Part shown: positions 19,754 through 28,525 of the stretch, in pieces | How the letters are laid out: each line of letters starts with the position of its first letter | Numbering within the stretch: position 1 is the first letter of the stretch | Translations under genes and position numbers: made by a program | The notes under the pieces: generated by a model | Databases searched by the model: none | What the model was told of the DNA's origin: nothing | Seen by the model: the letters and a program-made list of their open reading frames with translations, nothing else | NCBI RefSeq assembly: GCF_015352955.1 | Contig: NZ_JACYOX010000005.1 | Coordinates: 1-64,000 of the forward strand | Reading direction: 5' to 3' | DNA length: 64,000 nucleotides | Origin: Noviherbaspirillum soli | Lineage (GTDB): Bacteria; Pseudomonadota; Gammaproteobacteria; Burkholderiales; Burkholderiaceae_D

Positions 19754-19809
19754 GCGATTGCACTACCGTCGCGACGGTTTGGTGCAATGCCCCGAAGGGG
19801 TATTGCACC
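19754..19809 (-). repeat. REP-like palindromic element, copy B (inverted relative to A)
   Basis: The hairpin unit at 19781-19809 differs from copy A only in the mismatched pair (G:T here, A:C there). Its tail on the minus strand (aaaccgtcgcgacggtagtgcaatc) aligns with the tail of copy A. Copies A and B are separated by about 110 bases. Confidence 0.75.
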
Positions 19810-19825
19810 CTACGACTGACGCCCA

Positions 19826-19873
19826 CAAAAAAACCGCTTCCCGCGCCTGAGGCCAGACGCATGGAAAGCGGTT
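19826..19873 (-). terminator. Probable terminator after ilvD
   Basis: On the minus strand an arm ending in aaccgctttcc pairs with ggaagcggtt across a 26-base loop region and is followed by TTTTTTTGT. The long loop weakens the call but the T-run is good. Confidence 0.6.
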
Positions 19874-19910
19874 GTCGTTGATGCCGGAAACACACCCGGC
19901 AACGCGGCAA

Positions 19911-21584
19911 TCAGCCCGTGATGGCGCCCTTGCTCGCCGGCGCGGCCAGTGCTGAAAATTTCGCCAGCACGCCACGGGTATAGCGCGGCGCAGGCTGTTT
20001 CCACTCGGCGCGGCGACGGGCAATCTCTTCTTCCGGCACGTTGAGCTGTATCAGCAGCGCATGCGCGTCGATGGTCACCGAATCGCCTTCCTGCACCAGC
20101 GCAATGGTGCCGCCCACGAAGGCTTCCGGCGCCACATGGCCAACCACCATGCCCCAGGTGCCGCCCGAGAAGCGGCCGTCGGTGATCAGGCCGACCGACT
20201 CGCCCAGGCCCTTGCCGATCAGCGCCGACGTCGGCGCCAGCATCTCCGGCATGCCCGGCCCGCCCTTCGGACCGAGATAGCGCAGGATCAGCACGTCGCC
20301 CGCCTTGATCCTGTCGCCCAGGATCGCATCCATCGCCGAAGGCTCGTCGTCGAATACCCGAGCCGGGCCGGTGATGACCGGATTCTTCAGGCCGGTGATC
20401 TTGGCCACGGCGCCTTCAATGGCCAGATTGCCTTTCAGGATGGCCAGATGGCCTTCGTCGTACAGCGCGCGGTCGATGGTGCGGATCACGTCCTGGTCGG
20501 CGCGCGGCACGTCGGGCACGTCAGCCAGTTCCTCGGCCAGCGTGCGGCCGGTAATGGTCATGCAGTCGCCATGCAGCAGGCCGGCCTTCAGCAGCACCTT
20601 CATCACCTGCGGGATGCCGCCGGCCTTGTGCAGGTCGGTCGCAACGTATTTGCCCGACGGCTTCAGGTCGCAGATCACCGGCACCTTCTTGCGCATGCGC
20701 TCGAAGTCGTCCAGCGACCATTCGACGCCGGCCACATCGGCAATGGCCAGGTAATGCAGCACCGCATTGGTGGAGCCGCCGGTCGCCATGATCACGGCAA
20801 CCGCGTTCTCGATCGCCTTCTTGGTCACGATGTCGCGCGGCTTCAGGTCGCGCTTGACCGCCTCGACCAGCACCCGCGCCGACTCGGCGGCCGAGCCGAC
20901 CTTCTCGTCGTCCGGATTGGCCATGGTGGAGGAATACATCAGCGCCATGCCAAGCGCCTCGAACGAGGACGACATGGTGTTGGCGGTGTACATGCCGCCG
21001 CAGGAACCGGAGGACGGGCAGGCATTGCGCTCGATGCCGTCGAAGTCTTCCTGCGACATGCGGCCGGCGGTGAACTCGCCCACGGCCTCGAAGGCGGAGA
21101 CGATGGTCAGGTCCTTGCCCTTCCAGTTGCCCGGCTTGATGGTGCCGCCATACACATAGATGCTGGGCACATTGGTGCGCAGCATGCCTATCATGCCGCC
21201 CGGCATGTTCTTGTCGCAGCCGCCGATGACCACGCAGCCATCCATCCACTGGCCGTTGACCACGGTTTCAATGCAGTCGGCAATGACTTCGCGCGAGATC
21301 AGCGAATACTTCATGCCTTCGGTGCCCATCGACATGCCGTCCGAGATGGTCGGCGTGCCGAATACCTGGGGGTTGGCGCCTGAATCCTTGACTGCCTTGA
21401 TCGCAATGTCAGCCAGCTTCTGCAGCCCGGAATTGCAGGGGGTGATGGTGGAGTGGCCATTCGCAATGCCGATCATGGGCTTGTCGAAGTCAGCCTTTTC
21501 ATAGCCCATCGCGTAGTACATCGAGCGGTTGGGACTGCGGGCGACGCCCTGGGTAACGTTTTTTGAGCGGCGATTGAATGCCAT
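19911..21584 (-). CDS. ilvD: Dihydroxy-acid dehydratase
   Basis: IlvD dehydrates 2,3-dihydroxy-isovalerate and -methylvalerate to the 2-keto acids in isoleucine and valine synthesis. The 557-residue protein has the expected Fe-S cysteines in [20 protein letters not shown] and the signature [16 protein letters not shown], and the C-terminal [19 protein letters not shown]. The shorter length of about 557 residues with these motifs fits the [2Fe-2S]-type enzymes. It is divergent from a LysR gene with a 92-base gap, so the two may share a regulatory region, although LysR regulators of ilvD are not the rule. Confidence 0.97.
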   Translation of the reverse strand: MAFNRRSKNVTQGVARSPNRSMYYAMGYEKADFDKPMIGIANGHSTITPCNSGLQKLADIAIKAVKDSGANPQVFGTPTISDGMSMGTEGMKYSLISREVIADCIETVVNGQWMDGCVVIGGCDKNMPGGMIGMLRTNVPSIYVYGGTIKPGNWKGKDLTIVSAFEAVGEFTAGRMSQEDFDGIERNACPSSGSCGGMYTANTMSSSFEALGMALMYSSTMANPDDEKVGSAAESARVLVEAVKRDLKPRDIVTKKAIENAVAVIMATGGSTNAVLHYLAIADVAGVEWSLDDFERMRKKVPVICDLKPSGKYVATDLHKAGGIPQVMKVLLKAGLLHGDCMTITGRTLAEELADVPDVPRADQDVIRTIDRALYDEGHLAILKGNLAIEGAVAKITGLKNPVITGPARVFDDEPSAMDAILGDRIKAGDVLILRYLGPKGGPGMPEMLAPTSALIGKGLGESVGLITDGRFSGGTWGMVVGHVAPEAFVGGTIALVQEGDSVTIDAHALLIQLNVPEEEIARRRAEWKQPAPRYTRGVLAKFSALAAPASKGAITG

Positions 21585-21676
21585 AGTGCCTCCGGAAAGT
21601 GAGCCGCTACCTTGCCTTGCCTGGGGTGCGCTGTCAAATATATCATTCAGCCTTAATCAATCTTTTTTTCATATCG

Positions 21677-22579
21677 ATGAACCTGGAGCTTCGCCAGTTG
21701 CGTCATTTCCTTGCGGTCGCCGAGGAAATGCATTTCGGTCGCGCGGCGCAACGCCTGCACATGACGCAGCCGCCGCTGTCGCAGAGCATCCAGGCGCTGG
21801 AAGCGCTGCTGGGCACGCCGCTGTTTTCCCGCACCAGCCGCAGCGTGACGCTGACCCCGGCCGGCGCGGCGCTGCTGCCGCATGTGCGCCAGCTGCTGCA
21901 GGATGCGCAGGCCCTGCCCGACCTCGCCCGCCGCGCCGCCGCCGGCGAATCCGGCCGCCTGTCGCTTGCCTTCGTCTCGACCGCCGACTACAGCGTGCTG
22001 CCGCCCTTCCTGCACCGCTTCAGGACTGCCTATCCGCAAGTGCAGATCGAACTGCGCGAGGCCACCAGCGACCTGCAGCTCGATGCGCTGGAACAGGGCG
22101 CCATCGATGTCGGCCTGCTGATTCCACCGCTGCCGGACCGGATGAAGGACATGCTGTCGTACCGGCCCGTGTTCTCCGAGCCGCTGGTGCTGGCGGTGCC
22201 GCAGGATGTCGGTGCGCCCGACAGCGCGGCGCCGCTGCCGCTGCATGCCGTGGCCGACATGCCGCTGATCATTTTCCCGCGCCGCATTGCGCCGGCATTC
22301 CACGACGCCATCCTCGATTGCTACCGCGAGGCGGGGCTGCCGCCACGCATCGGCCAGGAAGCGATACAGATGCAAACCATCGTCGGTCTCGTTTCGGCCG
22401 GCATGGGCATCGCTCTTGTGCCACAATCTGTGTCCAATTTAAAACGGCCGGGCGTGGCCTACCGCCAGCTGGCTGGCAAGACGGCCGTGATCGAGACCGG
22501 ACTGGCCTGGCGCCGCGACAATGCGTCGCCGGTGCTGCACGCTTTTTTAGAACTGCTCGGAAAGACTCCCTTATGCTGA
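21677..22579 (+). CDS. LysR-family transcriptional regulator
   Basis: The 300-residue protein starts with the LysR winged-helix domain ([20 protein letters not shown] and then [20 protein letters not shown]), followed by the periplasmic-binding-like effector domain. The N-terminal sequence resembles the BenM/CatM/CbbR-like group. It is divergent from ilvD, and its 3' end overlaps the start of lgt by 7 bases, so the two are translationally coupled. The target genes and effector are not evident; ilvD and the downstream malonyl-CoA synthetase-like gene are the nearest candidates. The start at 21677 is preferred to an upstream GTG/TTG because the domain begins there. Confidence 0.9.
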   Translation: MNLELRQLRHFLAVAEEMHFGRAAQRLHMTQPPLSQSIQALEALLGTPLFSRTSRSVTLTPAGAALLPHVRQLLQDAQALPDLARRAAAGESGRLSLAFVSTADYSVLPPFLHRFRTAYPQVQIELREATSDLQLDALEQGAIDVGLLIPPLPDRMKDMLSYRPVFSEPLVLAVPQDVGAPDSAAPLPLHAVADMPLIIFPRRIAPAFHDAILDCYREAGLPPRIGQEAIQMQTIVGLVSAGMGIALVPQSVSNLKRPGVAYRQLAGKTAVIETGLAWRRDNASPVLHAFLELLGKTPLC

Positions 22580-23388
22580 TACACCCGATGCCCGACCCGG
22601 TCGCCATTGCGATCGGCCCGCTTGCGATCCGCTGGTATGGCCTGATGTACCTGCTGGCCTTTGCACTGTTCATTGGCCTGGGCCGGCTGCGCATCAGGCA
22701 GCCGCATATTGCCGCGGCCGGATGGAAGGCCGAGCATCTGGACGACATGCTGTTTTACGGCGTGCTGGGCGTGGTGATCGGCGGCCGGCTCGGCGAGGTG
22801 CTGTTCTATAACCCGGCCTACTACTTCAGCCATCCGCTGGAAATCTTCGCGGTCTGGAAAGGCGGCATGTCCTTTCACGGCGGCTTTCTGGGCGTGATGG
22901 CGGCAATGGCGATCTGGGGCCGGCGTCATGGCCGGCGCCTGATGGACATCATGGACTTCATCGCGCCGCTGGTGCCGCTGGGTTATGCAGCCGGCCGCAT
23001 CGGCAACTTCATCAATGCCGAACTGCCCGGCCGGGTGGCCGACGCGACGCTGCCATGGGCCATGATCTGGCCCAATGTCGACCAGCTGCCGCGCCATCCG
23101 TCGCCGATCTACCAGGCGCTGGTCGACGGCGTATTGCTGTTCATCGTGCTGTGGCTGTATGCACGCAAGCCGCGGCCACGGCTGGCGGTGTCGGGCATGT
23201 TCGCGCTGGGTTACGGCTGCGCCCGCTTCTTCACCGAGTACTTCCGCATGCCGGACTATGAAGTGCATTTCGCCGGCTTCACGATCTCCGCTGGCCAGAT
23301 GCTGTCGGTCCCCATGATCGTGCTGGGCCTGATCCTGCTTGTCATTGCCTATCGCCGCCAGGGCAGCACCGCGCCCTCGCCCGTCTGA
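22573..23388 (+). CDS. lgt: Prolipoprotein diacylglyceryl transferase
   Basis: Lgt is an inner-membrane enzyme that adds diacylglycerol from phosphatidylglycerol to the lipobox cysteine of lipoprotein precursors, the first step of lipoprotein maturation. The 271-residue protein shows the family pattern: an N-terminal [12 protein letters not shown] segment, the [15 protein letters not shown] motif, [12 protein letters not shown] and the signature [14 protein letters not shown]. Several hydrophobic helices are evident. It overlaps the lysR stop by 7 bases. LspA, which acts next in the pathway, is encoded far downstream at 51157, so the two are not linked. Confidence 0.96.
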   Translation: MLIHPMPDPVAIAIGPLAIRWYGLMYLLAFALFIGLGRLRIRQPHIAAAGWKAEHLDDMLFYGVLGVVIGGRLGEVLFYNPAYYFSHPLEIFAVWKGGMSFHGGFLGVMAAMAIWGRRHGRRLMDIMDFIAPLVPLGYAAGRIGNFINAELPGRVADATLPWAMIWPNVDQLPRHPSPIYQALVDGVLLFIVLWLYARKPRPRLAVSGMFALGYGCARFFTEYFRMPDYEVHFAGFTISAGQMLSVPMIVLGLILLVIAYRRQGSTAPSPV

Positions 23389-23407
23389 CCTCGTCCCATA
23401 TCTCCGC

Positions 23408-24928
23408 ATGAACGCCAACCTTTACGACCTGTTCCATTCCCGCTTTCCCGGGAACCGCGCATCCTGCTGCATCGAAACCGGCTGCGGCCGGCAGTACAGC
23501 TGGGACGAGATGGATCGCGCAAGCGCCCGCATCGCCAATCTGCTGGCCAGCCTCGACCTGCCGGCCGATGCACGGGTGGCGGTGCAAGTGGAAAAATCGC
23601 CGGAGGCGGTGATGCTGTACCTGGCGACGCTGCGCGCCGGCCTGATCTACCTGCCCTTGAATACCGCCTACCGGGCTTCCGAGATCGAGTACTTCCTGCA
23701 GGATGCCGCGCCATCGGTGGTGGTCTGCTCACCCTGCAATCTCGATTGGGTGCAGCCCCTGGCGCGCCAGGCCGGCACCATGCATGTGTTCACCCTCGAT
23801 GAACTGCGCGACGGCCGCAACAGCGGCAGCCTGCTCGACAGCGCCGCCGCCTGCGCGGACCGCTTCGACACCGTGCCACGCGATGCCGACCAGCTGGCAG
23901 CCATTCTCTACACCTCGGGCACCACGGGCCGCAGCAAGGGCGCGATGCTCAGTCACGGCAACCTCGCATCCAATGCGCTGGTGCTGCGCGACTACTGGCG
24001 CTGGCAGGCCGATGACGTGCTGCTGCATGCGCTGCCGCTGTTCCATATCCATGGCCTGTTCGTGGCCTGCAATGGCGCGCTGGTCAATGGCAGCAAGATG
24101 ATCTTCCTGCCCAGGTTCGACAGCGCCGAAGTCGTGCGCCAGCTGCCGCGCGCGACCGTGTTCATGGGCGTGCCGACCTACTACACCCGCCTCCTGGACG
24201 ATGCCGCTTTCGATCGCGCGGCATCGGCAAACATCCGCCTGTTCATCTCCGGCTCGGCGCCGCTGCTGCCGGCCACCTTCGATGCATTCCGCGAACGCAC
24301 CGGCCACACGATCCTGGAGCGCTATGGCATGAGCGAAACCGCGATGCTGAGTTCGAATCCCTATGACGGCAAGCGCATTCCCGGCTCGGTCGGCATGCCG
24401 CTCCCCGGCGTGACGATACGCACGGTCGGCAAGGATGGAGAGATTTGCGCCGTCGACGAGATCGGCGACATCCAGGTGCGCGGCCCGAACGTCTTCAAGG
24501 GCTACTGGCGCATGCCGGAAAAGACCGCGGAAGAGTTTACCGCCGACGGTTACTTCAAGACAGGCGACGTCGGCAGGTTCGATGCGAACGGCTATCTGTG
24601 GATCGTCGGACGCAGCAAGGACCTGATCATTTCGGGTGGCTACAACGTCTATCCAAAAGAGGTCGAAGCCGTCATCGATGCGATGGATGGCGTGCTGGAA
24701 TCGGCAGTGATCGGCGTGCCGCATCCGGACTTTGGCGAAGCGGTGGTGGCAGTGGTCGTGCCTGATCCTGCTTCCGGCGTCGTCCTCCATGAGGCCGGCA
24801 TCATTGCCAGCCTGAAGCAGACGATTGCCAACTTCAAGGTGCCCAAGCAGGTGCATGTCATCGACGAACTGCCGCGCAACACCATGGGCAAGGTGCAGAA
24901 GAACCTGCTGCGCAGCCGCTTTGCATGA
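23408..24928 (+). CDS. matB: Malonyl-CoA synthetase-like AMP-dependent ligase
   Basis: The 506-residue protein is an adenylate-forming acyl-CoA synthetase. It has the P-loop-like AMP motif LYTSGTTGRSKGAMLSHGN, the GYWRMPEKT and YFKTGDVGRFDANGYL motifs, the hinge GRSKDLIISGGYNVYPKEVE and a C-terminal catalytic lysine in NTMGKVQKN. The pattern fits malonyl-CoA synthetase MatB, which activates malonate with ATP and CoA; other short-chain acid specificity cannot be excluded. The usual malonyl-CoA decarboxylase (matA) and malonate carrier (matC) are not adjacent. It starts 19 bases after lgt, so it may be in the lysR-lgt transcript. Confidence 0.85.
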   Translation: MNANLYDLFHSRFPGNRASCCIETGCGRQYSWDEMDRASARIANLLASLDLPADARVAVQVEKSPEAVMLYLATLRAGLIYLPLNTAYRASEIEYFLQDAAPSVVVCSPCNLDWVQPLARQAGTMHVFTLDELRDGRNSGSLLDSAAACADRFDTVPRDADQLAAILYTSGTTGRSKGAMLSHGNLASNALVLRDYWRWQADDVLLHALPLFHIHGLFVACNGALVNGSKMIFLPRFDSAEVVRQLPRATVFMGVPTYYTRLLDDAAFDRAASANIRLFISGSAPLLPATFDAFRERTGHTILERYGMSETAMLSSNPYDGKRIPGSVGMPLPGVTIRTVGKDGEICAVDEIGDIQVRGPNVFKGYWRMPEKTAEEFTADGYFKTGDVGRFDANGYLWIVGRSKDLIISGGYNVYPKEVEAVIDAMDGVLESAVIGVPHPDFGEAVVAVVVPDPASGVVLHEAGIIASLKQTIANFKVPKQVHVIDELPRNTMGKVQKNLLRSRFA

Positions 24929-25138
24929 GGGCTGCGCCAAGCCTTGCCGGCCTGTCGTGATCGTCGCAGTGCCGGGCAACCCGGCGCGCGGCGGGAGATC
25001 GGCTCACCGCACGCCGTCATGGGTGAAGCCATCGCTGAGCGCCACGATGCTGCTGTCATGGCAGAACATTGATTGAGTATCCGACAGCGCGCCGGTGGGA
25101 TGATTGGCGCTCATGGGACGACGAGCGCCTGCAAGCCT

Positions 25139-25597
25139 CTAGCCCAGCAGGGTCAGTATGTGACGCCAGTCGGATGAGGTGACCGGCGTAATGGAAAGGC
25201 GGCTGCCGCGCCGGAGCATCATCAGCTCGGCCAGTGCGGGATCAACCCGCATTTCCGCCAACGTCAGCAGCCTCGTCTTGCGCAGCACGCGCACATCCAC
25301 CATCTGCCAGCGCGGCTCCTGCGGCGTGGCCTTGGGGTCGTAGTAATGGCTGGCGGGATCGAACTGGGTCGGGTCGGGATAGGCGCTGCTTGCCACTTCG
25401 GCAATGCCGACGATGCCCGGTTGCGCGCAGCCGGAATGATAGAACAGCACGCCGTCGCCAACCTTCATTGCATCGCGCATGAAGTTGCGCGCCTGGTAAT
25501 TGCGCACGCCGGTCCAGGGCACGACGCCGCCCGGCGCGGCGAGTGCGTCGTCGATGCTGACTTCATTAGGTTCGGACTTCATCAACCAGTAGCGCAT
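25139..25597 (-). CDS. EVE domain-containing protein
   Basis: The 152-residue protein covers a single EVE domain of the PUA-like fold, related to thymocyte nuclear protein 1: it begins MRYWLMKSEPNEVSIDDA and has the WTGVRNYQARNFMR and LFYHSGCAQPGIVGIAEV motifs. EVE domains bind modified bases in DNA or RNA; in bacteria, stand-alone members sit next to zapA and 6S RNA in many genomes and have no assigned cellular role. Here it is on the same strand as zapA, with the probable 6S RNA between them. It could be the functional counterpart of the 6S-linked fau position in enterobacteria only by location, not by sequence. Confidence 0.9.
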   Translation of the reverse strand: MRYWLMKSEPNEVSIDDALAAPGGVVPWTGVRNYQARNFMRDAMKVGDGVLFYHSGCAQPGIVGIAEVASSAYPDPTQFDPASHYYDPKATPQEPRWQMVDVRVLRKTRLLTLAEMRVDPALAELMMLRRGSRLSITPVTSSDWRHILTLLG

Positions 25598-25645
25598 CGT
25601 TGCCTGTTCCTGGGCGGCGTTGAAAGAAAAGAAGAAAAAACAAGG

Positions 25646-25680
25646 ATAAAAAAAACGGCTGCATTTTCATGCAGCCGTTT
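25646..25680 (-). terminator. Rho-independent terminator downstream of the probable 6S RNA
   Basis: A perfect 12-base stem (aaacggctgcat / atgcagccgttt) with a 4-base loop is followed on the minus strand by eight T. It lies between the probable 6S RNA and the EVE gene. Confidence 0.85.
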
Positions 25681-25810
25681 CCGGTATTAAGCCCCGCCTG
25701 TGCCGCTTTGCCGGCATCCCGAACCAAGAGGTTCAAGGTGGTCACAGTCAGTTCAACTTCGGGTTCATCGGACTAGCGACGCTCACACCCGTCAAACAAT
25801 TTTCCGCAAC
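25646..25810 (-). ncRNA. ssrS: Probable 6S RNA (ssrS)
   Basis: 6S RNA binds the housekeeping RNA polymerase holoenzyme and imitates an open promoter. The call rests on location, signals and partial folding, not on a search. The non-coding region lies directly after zapA, as ssrS does in many proteobacteria; a minus-strand promoter (TTGCCA, 17 bases, TTATGT) precedes it and a terminator ends it, giving about 160 bases. The transcript can fold into a long interrupted hairpin, for example GTCGC with GCGGC and GAACC with GGTTC, and contains ACCTTGAACC, similar to a 6S segment. It is somewhat shorter than E. coli 6S (184). The exact ends are uncertain, and another small RNA is possible. Confidence 0.5.
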
Positions 25811-25816
25811 CTATGC

Positions 25817-25845
25817 ACATAAATGGTTCAAGGATTTTATGGCAA
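25817..25845 (-). promoter_or_regulatory. Predicted sigma-70 promoter of the probable 6S RNA
   Basis: On the minus strand TTGCCA (25840-25845) and TTATGT (25817-25822) are separated by 17 bases. This predicts a start near 25810. Confidence 0.5.
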
Positions 25846-25924
25846 TCGCGAACACGGCAGGAGTGGCTAAGTCTACGCGAATCGGGCCGCATGTCAAACC
25901 TTTTGGGCCGAAATCCGGAAGTGT

Positions 25925-26224
25925 TTATTTGGACGCAAGGGCAGCATCCAGCACGGCATGCATGGCGCCCAGTTTCTGTTTCACTTCTGCCATGCTCTGG
26001 CCCGCAAGCGGTCCCTGCGGCGCCCGCGTGGCCAGCAATTCGGCTGCCATGCCAAGCGCGGCGATCACGGCGATTCTGTCATTGCCCTTGATCCGGCCCG
26101 CGTCGCGTATGGCCGACATGCGCTGGTCGAGGTAGCGCACCGCCTGCAGCAGCGCGCCCTCCTCGCCTTCCTTGCAGGTCAGCGCAAAGGACTGGCCCAT
26201 GATCATCACGTTTAACTGGCTCAT
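25925..26224 (-). CDS. zapA: Cell division protein ZapA
   Basis: ZapA binds and cross-links FtsZ filaments at the division site. The 99-residue protein has the typical N-terminal beta part (MSQLNVMIMGQSFALTC then EGEEGALLQAVRYLDQRM) and a C-terminal helix that forms the dimer and tetramer coiled coil. Its start overlaps the stop of the upstream zapB-like gene by 4 bases, so the two are translated together. The position before a probable 6S RNA is conserved in many proteobacteria. Confidence 0.93.
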   Translation of the reverse strand: MSQLNVMIMGQSFALTCKEGEEGALLQAVRYLDQRMSAIRDAGRIKGNDRIAVIAALGMAAELLATRAPQGPLAGQSMAEVKQKLGAMHAVLDAALASK

Positions 26225-26466
26225 GCGGCTTTCTCGCCCTCGGGCTGGTCGGGCGCTTGCGGCTGCTCGGCCTCTGGCGCGGGCAACTGCTCGAGCACGG
26301 CGACGACGCGGTCATGCGCTTCGTTCATGCGCGCGGCGAGGGCGGCGTTGCTGGCGTTGAGCGCGTCGATCTGCTGATGCAATGTGGCATTCTGCTGACG
26401 CAGCGACTGCACCAGTTGCACCAGCTGGTTGATCTTGTCGGAAAGTTGGTCGAATTCTGAAGTCAT
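26221..26466 (-). CDS. ZapB-like/TIGR02449-like coiled-coil protein
   Basis: The 81-residue cytosolic protein begins MTSEFDQLSDKINQLVQLVQ and runs as one continuous heptad-rich coiled coil to about residue 58, followed by a Pro/Glu/Gln-rich tail. Small coiled-coil proteins encoded directly before zapA are treated as ZapB-like division accessories that join ZapA and the Z ring to other structures; this assignment comes from context and heptads, since the sequence itself is not diagnostic. The ATG at 26466 is the first with the coiled-coil start. The 4-base overlap with zapA supports a shared role. Confidence 0.75.
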   Translation of the reverse strand: MTSEFDQLSDKINQLVQLVQSLRQQNATLHQQIDALNASNAALAARMNEAHDRVVAVLEQLPAPEAEQPQAPDQPEGEKAA

Positions 26467-26521
26467 CCCGCAACTATAGTTGCGGCGCCAAAGCAACGTC
26501 AATACATTCCGTTACAGCGCA

Positions 26522-27310
26522 TCAGACAGCGACCTCGCCTGCGGTGGGCCTGGCCAGGCTGTCGAGCCAGTAGCGCGCAAAGGCTGCCTTGGTTGCGGGG
26601 ACGCGGGATGCCAGCAGGCTCGCCAGCAGGCGCTGGAAATGGCGCACGGTGCTCGGCTCGAGCGCATCGCGCGGATGCAGGGAAAGTCGCGCCAGCGGCG
26701 CGTTGCGCTGGCCGATGGCGGCCCACCAGACCGCCTGCCGCGACAGCGCCCTGCCCCAGGCATTGCGGCTGCTGTAGACCAGGCTGGGCGCTTCCAACGG
26801 CGCTGCGTGTTGCAGGAAATGAAAGTGCCGCCAGGTGGTGGTGTAGAGCAGGCCCGATGCGCGCAATGCGCGCCAGCCGCCATCGCCGAGCAGCCATGCC
26901 GGCGGCACGAAGCCCCGCAGCGGCCAGCCGCGGCAGGCGAACCATTGCATGCCCAGCGCCAGCCGGCGCGCCGCCTCCGGCTCGGTCAGCGCCGCGAATT
27001 CCCCCTCGCCTCTGGTATAGACGTGGCGCGCATAACGCTCGCGCAAGCCGCGTGGCGGCGGGCCCTGGTCGAGATGCAGATAGCCGTGCAGCGCCAGTTC
27101 GTCGCCAAGCGCCAGCCGATGCTCCAGCTTGCGGTCATACCATGGCATGTCCCGGCTGTCGCCATGGTAGGCGGGCACCACCAGCAGGGTCAGCGGGACG
27201 GTGGCCACCGCATCCACCGCGGCGAGCAGTCTTTCGCACAGCTGCCAGGTCGCCGGCGCGACATCATGGATGGAGACGCACAGATGCTTGCGGAACTCAG
27301 CGGATGGCAT
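26522..27310 (-). CDS. DUF2334-type polysaccharide deacetylase family protein
   Basis: The protein of about 262 residues matches the DUF2334 group of the NodB-like carbohydrate esterase superfamily: CVSIHDVAPATW near the start carries the first conserved His-Asp pair, and DELALHGYLHLDQG the second metal-binding segment. Further on comes GFVPPAWLLG. There is no signal peptide, so the substrate would be cytosolic or lipid-linked. The start is uncertain; candidates are 27310, 27328 and 27346, all overlapping the glycosyltransferase upstream. I choose 27310 because it gives the shortest overlap. It is coupled to a GT4 glycosyltransferase, suggesting a glycolipid or saccharide pathway with N-deacetylation, but the product is unknown. 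Confidence 0.8.
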   Translation of the reverse strand: MPSAEFRKHLCVSIHDVAPATWQLCERLLAAVDAVATVPLTLLVVPAYHGDSRDMPWYDRKLEHRLALGDELALHGYLHLDQGPPPRGLRERYARHVYTRGEGEFAALTEPEAARRLALGMQWFACRGWPLRGFVPPAWLLGDGGWRALRASGLLYTTTWRHFHFLQHAAPLEAPSLVYSSRNAWGRALSRQAVWWAAIGQRNAPLARLSLHPRDALEPSTVRHFQRLLASLLASRVPATKAAFARYWLDSLARPTAGEVAV

Positions 27311-28433
27311 AACCGTTTTCGAGCGCATGCCGACCGCGCCGCTCATCCGCCACCAGCTTGCTGTAATGCTGGACCAGCTGAGGCATCACGACATCCCAGT
27401 CATACTGCCGCAGCATGCGGCTGCGGCCGCACTGCCCCATGGCGCGCAGGTCGCGCCGCGCCATGTCGGCAATGCCCTGCGTCAGCGCTTCGACGCTTCG
27501 CGGCGCGACCAGCATCCCGCAGTCACTGTCAACCAGTTCGGGCACGGCGCCGGCTGCCACTCCCAGCACCGGCACGCCGCAGGCCAATGTCTCCAGCAGC
27601 ACCATGCCGAAAGTTTCCTGGTCGCCGGGATGCACCAGCATGTCGCAGGCGCCGATCAGGCTGGCCAGCACGCCCGGCTCGCTCTGGAACGGCAGCTGGG
27701 TCACCCGCTCCATCGGGGCCAGGCGCGGCCCGCTGCCGATGAGCAGCAGATGAAATGGCGCGCCGAGGCGGCGCACCGCTTCCAGCAGCAGCGGCAAATG
27801 TTTTTCGCGGGTGAAGCGCCCGGCATAGACCAGAAGGCGCGCGTTGCCCGGCAGCCCCAGATGCTCACGCAGGTTCGGCGCGGCGCGGCGCGGTGCAAAC
27901 ACATCCGTGTCCACGCCCAGGGGCTGGCGCATGACGCGCTGTATGCCCAGGTCGCGCAGGCGCTCCACCATGACATTGCTGGGCGCGAGCACCAGGTCGA
28001 ACTGGCGGTACAGCCGCGCGACATAGCGCGTGGCGAGCCGGCGCGCCGAAGCGCCGAAGCGCTGACCCACCAGCGACGGCAGATCGGAATGATAGAAGCC
28101 CACCACCGGCACGCCCAGATGGCGGCCGGCCCGCAGGCTGCTCCATGCGCACTGATAAGGGTCGCTGCATTCGACCAGGTCCGGATGCAGCCGCTCCACC
28201 ACCAGCCGCGCCTGGCGCATCGACAGGGGCAGCCGGTAGCCGTGACTGCCCGGCAGGGGGAAACCGGCGATCGGCGTCACATTGGCAGCACGCGGCTCGC
28301 GCGGCGACATCGGTGCGACGATGGTGTGGCGGATCGGCGTATGGCGCGCCAGCCAGCGCGCCTTCGCCCCCAGGTAAGTGCCGACTCCGCCCGTGATCGC
28401 GGGATAGAACATGGTGAGATCGAGCAAGTGCAT
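27297..28433 (-). CDS. GT4-family glycosyltransferase
   Basis: The 378-residue protein is a GT-B-fold glycosyltransferase of family 4. It has an N-terminal GGVGTYLGAKARWLAR motif like the glycine-rich acceptor loop, LVYAGRFTREKHLPLLLEA in the nucleotide-sugar domain and the typical HPGDQETFGMVLLETLACG EX7E-type motif. It transfers a sugar from a nucleotide donor, probably at the inner face of the cytoplasmic membrane. It overlaps the downstream deacetylase gene by up to 14 bases, so the two form a small operon. The pair sits next to zapB-zapA, though a link to division is not implied. Confidence 0.88.
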   Translation of the reverse strand: MHLLDLTMFYPAITGGVGTYLGAKARWLARHTPIRHTIVAPMSPREPRAANVTPIAGFPLPGSHGYRLPLSMRQARLVVERLHPDLVECSDPYQCAWSSLRAGRHLGVPVVGFYHSDLPSLVGQRFGASARRLATRYVARLYRQFDLVLAPSNVMVERLRDLGIQRVMRQPLGVDTDVFAPRRAAPNLREHLGLPGNARLLVYAGRFTREKHLPLLLEAVRRLGAPFHLLLIGSGPRLAPMERVTQLPFQSEPGVLASLIGACDMLVHPGDQETFGMVLLETLACGVPVLGVAAGAVPELVDSDCGMLVAPRSVEALTQGIADMARRDLRAMGQCGRSRMLRQYDWDVVMPQLVQHYSKLVADERRGRHALENGYAIR

Positions 28434-28525
28434 GGCCAGGCCCGCGCGATGGAGGAAGTGTCCTTAAATTAAGGGCAAATCCCGGCCTGCCGCTTGAGAT
28501 CAGTCAACGCCGGGAAAGCCCTGAA

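Larger units (their letters stand above)
19496..19910. other. Intergenic stretch holding the REP pair and the ilvD terminator
   Basis: About 415 bases without a credible gene. Contents seen are two inverted REP-like elements (19589-19643 and 19754-19809) and a terminator for the minus-strand ilvD gene near 19826-19873. Small reading frames across it are products of the repeats. Confidence 0.7.

Noticed and set aside
19589-19809. The two ggtgcaat hairpins as a CRISPR-like or toxin-antitoxin site
   Set aside because: Only two copies, in inverted orientation, with no spacers and no cas or toxin genes; they fit REP elements.
24929-25138. Possible tRNA or small gene in the gap between matB and the EVE gene
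   Set aside because: No cloverleaf, no CCA end and no frame with a ribosome binding site could be found.
25685-25810. 6S RNA on the plus strand
   Set aside because: A GGTTCAAGG segment also occurs on the plus strand, but the promoter and the T-tract terminator both point to the minus strand, and the needed upstream arm would run into the EVE gene start.
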